Assembly: GCF_000797465.1 (NCBI RefSeq) | Contig: NZ_JSWG01000008.1 | Coordinates: 62,001 to 126,000, forward strand | Reading direction: 5' to 3' | DNA length: 64,000 bases | DNA from: Psychroserpens jangbogonensis | GTDB taxonomy: Bacteria > Bacteroidota > Bacteroidia > Flavobacteriales > Flavobacteriaceae | Part shown: in pieces, positions 57,952-64,000 of the stretch | How positions within the stretch are numbered: position 1 is the first letter of the stretch | How the letters are laid out: every line of letters begins with the position of its first letter | Notes under the pieces: model-generated | The model's database searches: none | Told to the model about the DNA's origin: nothing | Seen by the model: only the letters and a program-made list of their open reading frames with translations | Program-made: the position numbers and the translations under genes

Positions 57952-59003
57952 CAACCATTTTACTTATAGAGGATGATATTGTCTTAAGAGAGAATACTGC
58001 AGAGCTTTTAGAACTTTCTTTTTACAAAATAATTACGGCTTCTAATGGGAAAATTGGTGTTGATATGGCAAAAAAACACTTGCCTGATGTTATTATTTGT
58101 GACATCATGATGCCCGAACTTGATGGTTATGCTGCTCTTAAAATTTTATCTCAAAACGAAACTACAAAATACATTCCTTTTATTTTTTTGTCAGCAAAAA
58201 CAGAACATAAAGATGTTAGAAAAGGAATGAATTTGGGCGCTGATGATTACATCACAAAACCATTTAGTGAAGATGAACTCATCAGCGCAATTGAAAGTCG
58301 ATTAGCCAAAACTTCAATTCTAAAAGATTTAAGAATCAACTCGAACATTCCCATTCAAGAAAAAAATAAAAATGAAATCAGGACTCTTAACGATTTAAAA
58401 AACTTTTTTGATGATAATGGAACTACTTTTAATTTCGAAAAGGATACTATAATTTATCGTGAAGGAGACCATTCAAATTATATTTATTTAATAAATAAAG
58501 GCACTGTAAAATGTCACCAAATTGATGAACAAGGGAAAGAACTAGTTACCTCTTTGTTCAGGGAAGATGATTTATTTGGCTATACGTCTTTCACCAATAA
58601 CCAACCACATAAAGAAACAGCCACAGTTATTGAAAACACTGAGGTTATTGGTATTTCTACTATTGAATTCAATCAAATATTAAATGATAACCCTAAAGTA
58701 GCTTTAGAACTTATCCAGTTACTATCTGATGATCTTTTGATCATTAAAAACCAGTTATTGGAAATGGCTTACGGTTCAGTAAATAAAAAAACCGCAACAA
58801 CAATTTTAAAGTTTGCTGAAAAAATAAACAGCAAACCAGAAGACCCAATTAACATCTCTAGAAGCGACTTGGCTAGTGTTGCTGGAATAGCAACTGAAAC
58901 ATTAATTAGGACATTAACAAATTTCAAAAAACAAGGCATCATTGAAGCTGACGGTAGAAACATTATAGTAATAGACTTAGAAAAATTAAAACGCATTAGT
59001 TAA
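57948..59003 (+). CDS. Response regulator with cNMP-binding and Crp-type HTH domains
   Basis: 351 aa. REC domain (residues ~1-120) with phosphoacceptor Asp52 in CDIMMPELDG, conserved Thr/Ser and Lys in ITKPFSEDE. Next a cNMP-binding-like beta-roll (DTIIYREGDHSNYIYLINKGTVKCHQID, about 162-190) and a C-terminal Crp-type HTH (ISRSDLASVAGIATETLIRTLTNFKKQG). It is translationally coupled to the PAS kinase. Seven TGAyNNNNRTCA sites with class II geometry surround it, making it the best candidate to bind them. It combines phosphorylation and possible ligand control. Confidence 0.93.
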   Translation: MTTILLIEDDIVLRENTAELLELSFYKIITASNGKIGVDMAKKHLPDVIICDIMMPELDGYAALKILSQNETTKYIPFIFLSAKTEHKDVRKGMNLGADDYITKPFSEDELISAIESRLAKTSILKDLRINSNIPIQEKNKNEIRTLNDLKNFFDDNGTTFNFEKDTIIYREGDHSNYIYLINKGTVKCHQIDEQGKELVTSLFREDDLFGYTSFTNNQPHKETATVIENTEVIGISTIEFNQILNDNPKVALELIQLLSDDLLIIKNQLLEMAYGSVNKKTATTILKFAEKINSKPEDPINISRSDLASVAGIATETLIRTLTNFKKQGIIEADGRNIIVIDLEKLKRIS

Positions 59004-59010
59004 CCAAAAA

Positions 59011-59022
59011 TGACCAATATCA
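59011..59022 (+). promoter_or_regulatory. Stress-regulon operator before the first universal stress gene
   Basis: TGAC-CAAT-ATCA; its centre (59016.5) is 36.5 bp before the last base of TAAATTTG (59053). Confidence 0.75.
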
Positions 59023-59045
59023 TTTCAAGAACGACATCGTGTAGA

Positions 59046-59053
59046 TAAATTTG
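59046..59053 (+). promoter_or_regulatory. Promoter -7 element TAAATTTG of the first universal stress gene
   Basis: Exact TAnnTTTG match; the start codon (59075) is 21 bp further downstream. Confidence 0.8.
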
Positions 59054-59074
59054 TTCCTTTAAAGATATTGTTCG

Positions 59075-59923
59075 ATGAAAAATATATTATTACCCACTGA
59101 TTTTTCAGAAAATTCATGGAATGCTATTAAATATGCTGTTCAGTTTTTTGAAAATTTAAAATGCAACTTTTATCTATTACATATTATTAGATCAAATACT
59201 ATTGTTGCTCATAACTCACCATATAATTTAGATCAAAACGTAATAGAAGATCTGTACACAAAACCAACCAAGTTAAAATTAAACAAGATCCTTAATCGTA
59301 TTACTGAACTTTCACCAAACCAGGAAAATCATAAATTTTATACACTTACAGATTATGGCTTTTTCATAGAATCCATTCGTAAAAATGTTGAAGAAAAACA
59401 AATAGATTTTATAGTTATGGGAACTAAAGGAGCTTCTGGATTAGAGAAGATTATTCTAGGAACAAACACAGCCGATGTTATTACCAAAGTAAAATGCAAC
59501 ACCTTAGCGATTCCAGAAAATTCTGAATTTGAAACACCTAAAGAAATAGCTTTCCCTACCGACTTTTCATTATCTCATAATCTTCAAGTTTTACAACCAA
59601 TTTCCGATATTATTCAACGATTTGCATCATCAATACGTATTGTACATATCAACAAAAATAAAGTTGATTTAAACAATGATCAAAAGAAAAACAAAGAGTT
59701 ATTAGACGATTATTTTAATACTCTAAAACCTAGTTTTCACTATTTAAAAAACAATAAAGTAGAAGATGCTGTTCAATGTTTTATTGAAAGCAGAGATATT
59801 AATATGATTTGTATGGTGGCTAAAAACCTAAATTACTTTCAACAAATCTTATTCCATTCAAAAGTTGAAAAAATAAGTTATCACACAGATATCCCCTTTT
59901 TAGTATTACACGAAAAAAATTAA
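59075..59923 (+). CDS. Universal stress protein, two-domain
   Basis: 282 aa. N-terminal UspA domain (NILLPTDFSENSWNAIKYAVQFF; the ATP-binding signature FIVMGTKGASGLEKIILGTNTADVI near residues 110-134 contains G-T-x-G-x-x-G) and a C-terminal degenerate UspA domain (AFPTDFSLSHNLQVLQ... HSKVEKISYHTDIPFLVLHE). The second half lacks the G-rich loop, as usual for tandem Usp proteins of Bacteroidota. It is the first gene of a two-gene unit with a small membrane protein, induced through the operator at 59011. Confidence 0.93.
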   Translation: MKNILLPTDFSENSWNAIKYAVQFFENLKCNFYLLHIIRSNTIVAHNSPYNLDQNVIEDLYTKPTKLKLNKILNRITELSPNQENHKFYTLTDYGFFIESIRKNVEEKQIDFIVMGTKGASGLEKIILGTNTADVITKVKCNTLAIPENSEFETPKEIAFPTDFSLSHNLQVLQPISDIIQRFASSIRIVHINKNKVDLNNDQKKNKELLDDYFNTLKPSFHYLKNNKVEDAVQCFIESRDINMICMVAKNLNYFQQILFHSKVEKISYHTDIPFLVLHEKN

Positions 59924-59927
59924 AACT

Positions 59928-60314
59928 ATGGATAATTCAATTTTCTTGGCAAAATTTTGGGGATGGTATCTCCTAATATTCTTTTTTGTATTAAGCCTTA
60001 ATCCCAAACGAATAAGACAAATATTTAAAGACCTTAATGATGAAAAATTTCTCATCCTCGCTTCTTTTATAGCTATCATCATTGGTTTACTTAATATTCT
60101 AGCACATAACATTTGGGAATTAAATTACAAGCTAATTATCACTTGTATTGGCTGGGCATCTATGATTAAAGGATTGGCTCTGTTTATATTTCCAAAACCA
60201 ACTGTGAATTGGTTGATTTTTATGAATATTAAACTAGTTCAAGTTATTTATTTGCTTCTCTTTTTTGTTGGTCTTTTTCTATTAAACACGGCATATGGTA
60301 TCGTAATAATTTAA
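59928..60314 (+). CDS. Hypothetical four-helix membrane protein
   Basis: 128 aa. Four predicted helices (about residues 8-25, 42-60, 68-88, 95-125) with short loops; the sequence FLILASFIAIIIGLLNILAHNIWELNYKLIITCIGWASMIKG resembles small integral membrane proteins of the DUF2065/DUF1449 type, but no confident family is assigned. It follows the Usp gene by 4 bp and is thus co-transcribed. A strong hairpin is 120 bp further on, but a second promoter lies in between. Confidence 0.65.
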   Translation: MDNSIFLAKFWGWYLLIFFFVLSLNPKRIRQIFKDLNDEKFLILASFIAIIIGLLNILAHNIWELNYKLIITCIGWASMIKGLALFIFPKPTVNWLIFMNIKLVQVIYLLLFFVGLFLLNTAYGIVII

Positions 60315-60329
60315 AAAAAACGCTATAAC

Positions 60330-60341
60330 TGATATATATCA
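60330..60341 (+). promoter_or_regulatory. Stress-regulon operator before the putative sRNA
   Basis: TGATATATATCA, a perfect 12-bp palindrome identical to the one at 60560; centre 60335.5, 36.5 bp before the end of TATATTTA. Confidence 0.75.
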
Positions 60342-60364
60342 TTGATACTTTAAGCATATCAAGT

Positions 60365-60372
60365 TATATTTA
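60365..60372 (+). promoter_or_regulatory. -7 element TATATTTA of the putative sRNA
   Basis: TAnnTTTG with the last base changed; spacing to the operator is exactly the one shared by the sister promoters. Confidence 0.55.
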
Positions 60373-60376
60373 TATT

Positions 60377-60468
60377 GCCAAATATTTTTGGCTATTGAAA
60401 ATGGGGATTTTCTTTAGATTTGCAACTAAATTTGAAAGATGCCAAACGTAAGTTTGGCATCTTTTTTT
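60377..60468 (+). ncRNA. Predicted Crp-type-regulated small RNA
   Basis: The promoter (60330 operator, 60365 octamer) leads into about 92 bp without an ORF. These contain the hairpin GAAAAT-GGGG-ATTTTC (60397-60412) and end in a perfect rho-independent terminator AAAGATGCCAAAC/GTTTGGCATCTTT (60435-60464) followed by T's. A roughly 92-95 nt sRNA of the stress regulon is inferred. Alternatively the hairpin only ends the upstream Usp transcript. Confidence 0.55.
60435..60467 (+). terminator. Strong rho-independent terminator
   Basis: 13-bp perfect stem (60435-60447 with 60452-60464), GTAA loop, T7 tail. It ends the predicted sRNA or the upstream operon. Confidence 0.9.
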
Positions 60469-60559
60469 CCATATACTTTAATTTTTACTGCACTTCAGAC
60501 AGTCGAGGATTCTAAAACTATTGTACTATGAATAGTTATAATCCATAAAAAAATTCATC

Positions 60560-60571
60560 TGATATATATCA
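60560..60571 (+). promoter_or_regulatory. Stress-regulon operator before the second universal stress gene
   Basis: TGATATATATCA; centre 60565.5, exactly 36.5 bp before the last base of TAAATTTG at 60602. Confidence 0.8.
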
Positions 60572-60594
60572 TAGGCTTTTATAAATCTACAGCA

Positions 60595-60602
60595 TAAATT
60601 TG
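60595..60602 (+). promoter_or_regulatory. -7 element TAAATTTG of the second universal stress gene
   Basis: Exact TAnnTTTG match, 25 bp before the ATG at 60628. Confidence 0.8.
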
Positions 60603-60627
60603 TTCAACAATATTAAAATCAACAGTT

Positions 60628-61476
60628 ATGCTATCAATTCTTTTACCCACTGATTTTTCTGAAAACTCTATGAATGCAATTAAGTATGCTTTAGAATTTT
60701 TCAAATACCAGAATGTGAAATTCTTTTTTATGCATGCTTATAGAAACGAGTTTTACGACCATGATGATTTGGTGTCTCGCGAGGTTTTTGATGATGTTTT
60801 GAATAAGATAAAAAACGAATCTCAACACAATCTCGGAAATCTCATTATTAAGGTAAAAAAAATAGCACCAAACCCAAGGTTTTCATATCAGACCATTTCA
60901 GCATATAACACACTAGTCGAAGAAGCCAATGCCATTGTAGACGAACACGATATAGATTTAATTGTCATGGGTACAAAAGGTAAATCTAATGATCGTCATA
61001 TTGTATTTGGAAGTCATACATTTCAAGTTTTAAAATATGTTCAGTGCCCAGTTCTAGTGATTCCTTCAAATTATACAAACACACAACCAAAACATATTCT
61101 ATTTCCTACCAATTATTTAATCCCTTATAAACGTCGAGAGCTAAAATTACTGTCAGTATTAGCTAAATCATATAGGAGCATTATAGATGTGCTATACATC
61201 TCTAAAAGCGATAATCTATCAATAAGACAAGAAGACAATAAAATATTCATTCAAGATACATTAGGTGATAACAAGGTGAATTTTTACCAAAAGGACAGTA
61301 AAAAAATAGATGAGGCTATTACAACTTATATAGCTGAAAAAAATATAGACATTTTAACTATGGTTAATACCCAACATTCGTTTTTAGAAGACTTACTATT
61401 TCCTTCTGCACTAGATAAAGTTAGTATTGGACTTGAAATACCTTTACTAGCTATGCAAAACGCCACACGTTCTTGA
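60628..61476 (+). CDS. Universal stress protein, two-domain
   Basis: 282 aa, paralog of the gene at 59075. LLPTDFSENSMNAIKYALEFFK opens the first UspA domain and VMGTKGKSNDRHIVFGSHTFQVLKYVQCPVLVIP is its nucleotide-binding loop (G-x-x-G-(9)-G-S/N pattern). The C-terminal half is the degenerate second domain. Regulated by the operator at 60560. It precedes the third Usp gene by 21 bp and so forms an operon with it. Confidence 0.93.
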   Translation: MLSILLPTDFSENSMNAIKYALEFFKYQNVKFFFMHAYRNEFYDHDDLVSREVFDDVLNKIKNESQHNLGNLIIKVKKIAPNPRFSYQTISAYNTLVEEANAIVDEHDIDLIVMGTKGKSNDRHIVFGSHTFQVLKYVQCPVLVIPSNYTNTQPKHILFPTNYLIPYKRRELKLLSVLAKSYRSIIDVLYISKSDNLSIRQEDNKIFIQDTLGDNKVNFYQKDSKKIDEAITTYIAEKNIDILTMVNTQHSFLEDLLFPSALDKVSIGLEIPLLAMQNATRS

Positions 61477-61497
61477 TGAACAACAAAAACTAAGATT

Positions 61498-62328
61498 ATG
61501 AAACATATACTTTTACCCACAGATTTTTCAGACAATGCATGGAGTGCAACAGTATATGCTTTAAGATTATATGCACTTGAAAACTGTACATTCTACTTTT
61601 TGAATTCGTCAACAATAAAAGTTTCTGTGATGTCTAGCATGTCAAATAAACTAATTCAGATAATGGCAGATAATGCCAGGAAAGAGCTCGCAGAATTAAA
61701 AAAAATGGCAGAAAACACAAGTGCAAATGTCAATTATAAATTTGAAATTATATTCAGTACTGAAGACATACAAGGTGCCATAGAGACTGCTGTTACAAAA
61801 CATAAAATTGATCTGGTTATTATGGGAACAAAGGGATCTAGTAAAGCCAAAGGAGTTTTCTTTGGAAGCAACACTATCCATATCATTAAAAAAATGAAAC
61901 TTTGTCCAATATTGATTGTTCCTGATGAATTTGACTTTGAAAAGCCAAAGCAAATTGCGTTTCCAACGGATTTTAATCGCGATTTTGGCAAAGAGTTAGT
62001 ACCATTAAAACGTTTAGCAGAACTCTACAACTCGAATATTAAAATTGTTCATATTAACGAAGAGAATAATTTAACAGAGGAACAAGGCTACAATCTCACC
62101 AAGCTAAAAGACGACTTAGAAGATTATACTCTTAGCTTCCATTGGATGCCAGACTACGATAATAAAGAACAAGTCATTAAGGATTTTATTGAAGAACTCA
62201 ATATTAATATTTTGGTAATGATAAACTACAACCATAGTTTTATTGAAAGCATCGTTAACGAACCAGTTATCAAAAACATAGGATTTCAACCAACAGTTCC
62301 ATTTCTAGTTATTCCTTGTTTGAGCTGA
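61498..62328 (+). CDS. Universal stress protein, two-domain
   Basis: 276 aa, third Usp paralog. LPTDFSDNAWSATVYALRLYA start; DLVIMGTKGSSKAKGVFFGSNTIHIIKKMKLCPILIVP carries the ATP loop; the second half (AFPTDFNRDFGKELVPLKRLAELYN) is degenerate. It is co-transcribed with the gene at 60628. The order of Usp paralogs with a membrane protein and a Crp-type response regulator fits a dormancy or low-oxygen programme, which is inference from the gene families. Confidence 0.93.
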   Translation: MKHILLPTDFSDNAWSATVYALRLYALENCTFYFLNSSTIKVSVMSSMSNKLIQIMADNARKELAELKKMAENTSANVNYKFEIIFSTEDIQGAIETAVTKHKIDLVIMGTKGSSKAKGVFFGSNTIHIIKKMKLCPILIVPDEFDFEKPKQIAFPTDFNRDFGKELVPLKRLAELYNSNIKIVHINEENNLTEEQGYNLTKLKDDLEDYTLSFHWMPDYDNKEQVIKDFIEELNINILVMINYNHSFIESIVNEPVIKNIGFQPTVPFLVIPCLS

Positions 62329-62337
62329 TGGATATCA
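62326..62337 (+). promoter_or_regulatory. Stress-regulon operator before the 62394 gene
   Basis: TGAT-GGAT-ATCA, overlapping the last codons of the Usp gene (stop at 62326-62328); centre 62331.5, 36.5 bp before the last base of TAATTTTA (62361-62368). Confidence 0.65.
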
Positions 62338-62393
62338 TTTCCTTTTAGAAGGCTAGACTTTAATTTTATGCTAATAAGTTAAACAGATATAAA

Positions 62394-62801
62394 ATGAGAC
62401 AGACAGGCATTTGGATTGATAGAGACAAAGCACATATTGTAACTATTGAAAACGGAGTAGAAAGATTAAACACAATTACATCTAACATGGACCATTTTAA
62501 ACCACATGGTGGTTCTGGAACACGATTAAAAGGTGGTCCACAAAATGTTGTCCAAGACAGTAAATATTTAGAACGTGAGAAACATCAATTAAAACAATAT
62601 TATACTGTTATCGCTACTCAAATTAAAGACACAGATGAATTAGTGATTTTTGGACCAGCAGACACTAATGAAAAATTAAGCAAAGAATTACACGAAAACT
62701 ATAGCAGTTTAAGCAAAAAAATAAAAGATGTAAAAAAAGCTGATAGCATGACAGACAATCAAGTTAAGGCTTTGGTAAGAGACTTCTATGAGTTGAATTA
62801 A
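62394..62801 (+). CDS. Small conserved protein, possible eRF1/host-attachment-like domain
   Basis: 135 aa. TGIWIDRDKAHIVTIENGVERLNTITSN is a strand-rich opening with a D-R-x-x-A segment; later DELVIFGPADTNEKLSKELHE matches the terminal part of proteins annotated as eRF1-domain or host-attachment-like. A glycine/lysine-rich loop (HGGSGTRLKGGPQ) lies between. This assignment is weak and from memory. It has its own operator and octamer and is followed by a hairpin terminator, so it is a monocistronic stress-regulon gene. Confidence 0.5.
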   Translation: MRQTGIWIDRDKAHIVTIENGVERLNTITSNMDHFKPHGGSGTRLKGGPQNVVQDSKYLEREKHQLKQYYTVIATQIKDTDELVIFGPADTNEKLSKELHENYSSLSKKIKDVKKADSMTDNQVKALVRDFYELN

Positions 62802-62831
62802 ATTTCGACAATTTACTTAGTTAGTGAAGTG

Positions 62832-62872
62832 AAACTGCCATTATCGATTTTGATTTTGGCAGTTTTTTTTAA
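62832..62872 (+). terminator. Terminator after the 62394 gene
   Basis: AAACTGCCA (62832-62840) pairs with TGGCAGTTT (62857-62865), followed by a T run. It ends the transcript only about 10 bp before the next start codon (62883), so that gene relies on readthrough or a start inside this region. Confidence 0.75.
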
Positions 62873-62882
62873 AACATAAACA

Positions 62883-63722
62883 ATGAAAAATACAGACTTA
62901 GAGATAACCAAATCATCTGGTGAGAAAGTGAAGTTTTCATTAGATAAGTTGCGCACATCATTAAAACGAACTGGAGCAGAGAAAGTGACTATAGACCAAA
63001 TAATAGATAATGTTCGTGATGAATTATATCAAGGAATATCTACGAAAGAAATTTATAATAGAGCCTTTGCACTTCTCAAAAAGAAGAAAAGCTATTTAGC
63101 TTCAAAATACAAACTAAAAAAAGCCATCTATGAGTTAGGACCTACTGGGTTTCCGTTTGAACGCTTTGTAAGTGCAATTCTAAAATATTCAGGATACAAA
63201 ACTGAAGTTGGTAAAATTTTACAAGGTAAATGTGTAAAGCATGAAGTTGATGTTATTGCCCATAAAAAAAACGAAACCACAATTATAGAATGTAAGTTTC
63301 ATAGTGATCAAGGTCTTAATTGCAATGTCAAAATTCCACTATACATTAACTCGCGATATCAAGATGTAAAAACCCATTGGGACGCCAATCCAAAAAATGA
63401 TACCATTCTCACTAAAGGTTGGTTAGTAACCAATACAAGGTTTACTGAAGATGCATTGCGATATGGTAATTGCTGTGGTCTTTATTTATTAAGTTGGGAT
63501 TACCCTAAAGGCGATGGCTTAAAGGATAGAATTGATCGATTAGGACTATATCCAATAACCGTGTCAACACAACTTACCAACAGAGAAAAACAATTTTTAT
63601 TAAGCAGAAATATTGTTTTATGCAGAGAGTTAATAGGAGATGTTTTCTATCTCGATCATTTAGGTATTTCTGAAATAAGAAAAGAGAAAATATTAAATGA
63701 AATTTCTCAATTATGTCGCTAA
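62883..63722 (+). CDS. ATP-cone and Mrr-type nuclease fusion protein
   Basis: 279 aa. N-terminal ATP-cone (about residues 1-90): ITKSSGEKVKFSLDKLRTSLKRTGA, IDNVRDELYQGISTKEIYNRAFALLKKKK. In ribonucleotide reductase and NrdR this domain binds ATP/dATP. The C-terminal restriction-endonuclease fold (Mrr_cat type) is FPFERFVSAILKYSGYKTEV ... KHEVDVIAHKKNETTIIECKFHSDQ, with Asp and E-x-K catalytic residues (VDV, ECK). A nuclease gated by nucleotide level is suggested; the target is unknown. It starts just after a terminator, 82 bp behind the 62394 gene. Confidence 0.88.
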   Translation: MKNTDLEITKSSGEKVKFSLDKLRTSLKRTGAEKVTIDQIIDNVRDELYQGISTKEIYNRAFALLKKKKSYLASKYKLKKAIYELGPTGFPFERFVSAILKYSGYKTEVGKILQGKCVKHEVDVIAHKKNETTIIECKFHSDQGLNCNVKIPLYINSRYQDVKTHWDANPKNDTILTKGWLVTNTRFTEDALRYGNCCGLYLLSWDYPKGDGLKDRIDRLGLYPITVSTQLTNREKQFLLSRNIVLCRELIGDVFYLDHLGISEIRKEKILNEISQLCR

Positions 63723-63735
63723 ATATATAATCAAC

Positions 63736-64000
63736 ATGGAAAAATTTGCGAAAATCACGTTTTTAGGAGCTTCAGGAGTTGTTACAGGATCTAAATTTCT
63801 GATAGAAACTTCAGAAAAGAATATATTAGTTGATTGTGGTATGTTTCAAGGTTTGAAAGAACTTCGAGAATTAAATTGGGACAATTTGCCTATTGATGTC
63901 GAAACCATAGACATCGTTTTACTTACTCATGGCCATTTAGATCATGTTGGGTATTTACCACGTTTACTAAAACAAGGCTTTAAAGGGAAAATTAAAGGAA
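63736..64000 (+). CDS. Metallo-beta-lactamase-fold hydrolase (RNase/CPSF-like), N-terminal part
   Basis: 88 codons visible from the ATG at 63736 (MEKFAKITFLGASGVVTGSK), then cut by the window end. FLIETSEKNILVDCGMFQGLKELRELNWDNLP and VLLTHGHLDHVGYLPRLLKQGF contain the T-H-x-H-x-D-H metal site. The GMFQG and LPRL phrases match the beta-CASP/CPSF-73 group of RNA-processing MBL hydrolases. It lies 13 bp after the ATP-cone nuclease gene in the same direction, so the pair is co-transcribed. Confidence 0.88.
   Translation, partial: MEKFAKITFLGASGVVTGSKFLIETSEKNILVDCGMFQGLKELRELNWDNLPIDVETIDIVLLTHGHLDHVGYLPRLLKQGFKGKIKG

Overview
The window looks like chromosome of a marine member of the Flavobacteriaceae (Bacteroidota). 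The sequence is AT-rich, and many genes are preceded by the Bacteroidota -7 element TAnnTTTG. One secreted oxidase ends in a type IX secretion sorting domain. The tmRNA encodes the tag GENNYALAA, and lipid A (kdsA) and bacillithiol (bshB1) genes are present. Species assignment from this window is not possible.

Layout. 1-14.1 kb is ordinary chromosome: a cell-envelope methyltransferase operon, typA, kdsA, a CreD module with its own winged-helix regulator and twin operators, small membrane proteins, a large calcium-repeat lipoprotein and an NAD(P) dehydrogenase. At 14.06-14.55 kb a putative structured RNA is followed by tmRNA (ssrA). 14,551-34,471 is a 19.9 kb integrative island inserted in the 3' end of ssrA. 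It is bounded by a 16-bp direct repeat and carries its own tyrosine integrase, an excisionase-like HTH protein and a DUF5906-type helicase. A type III restriction-modification pair lies near the right end. In the middle (about 17.8-26.5 kb) is a run of same-orientation defence-type genes separated by attC-like imperfect hairpins. At 34.5-42.6 kb come an SnoaL-like lipoprotein, a multicopper oxidase, a CBS protein, a pseudouridine synthase, a sulfotransferase and a MarR-controlled hydrolase/NmrA operon. 42.6-53.4 kb is a detoxification and redox cluster with a Crp/Fnr and a TetR regulator; its GAPDH gene has an in-frame stop. 53.7-64 kb is a stress cluster: PAS histidine kinase, REC-cNMP-HTH regulator, three universal stress proteins, a putative sRNA, an ATP-cone nuclease and a truncated beta-lactamase-fold hydrolase.

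The most interesting system is the cassette array inside the island. For four consecutive cassettes the first 9-13 bases of the cassette are the (near) reverse complement of the bases that open the hairpin at its far end. That is the geometry of integron gene cassettes, yet no IntI-type integrase is visible in the window. The cargo is mostly anti-phage-like.

A second strong signal is regulatory. Seven TGAyNNNNRTCA sites in the stress cluster and three GTTGTC/GACAAC sites in the redox cluster lie, with one exception, exactly 36.5 bp (centre to last base) from a -7 octamer. This is class II Crp/Fnr-type activator geometry. One such promoter reads into no protein gene but ends at a strong terminator, predicting a roughly 95-nt sRNA.
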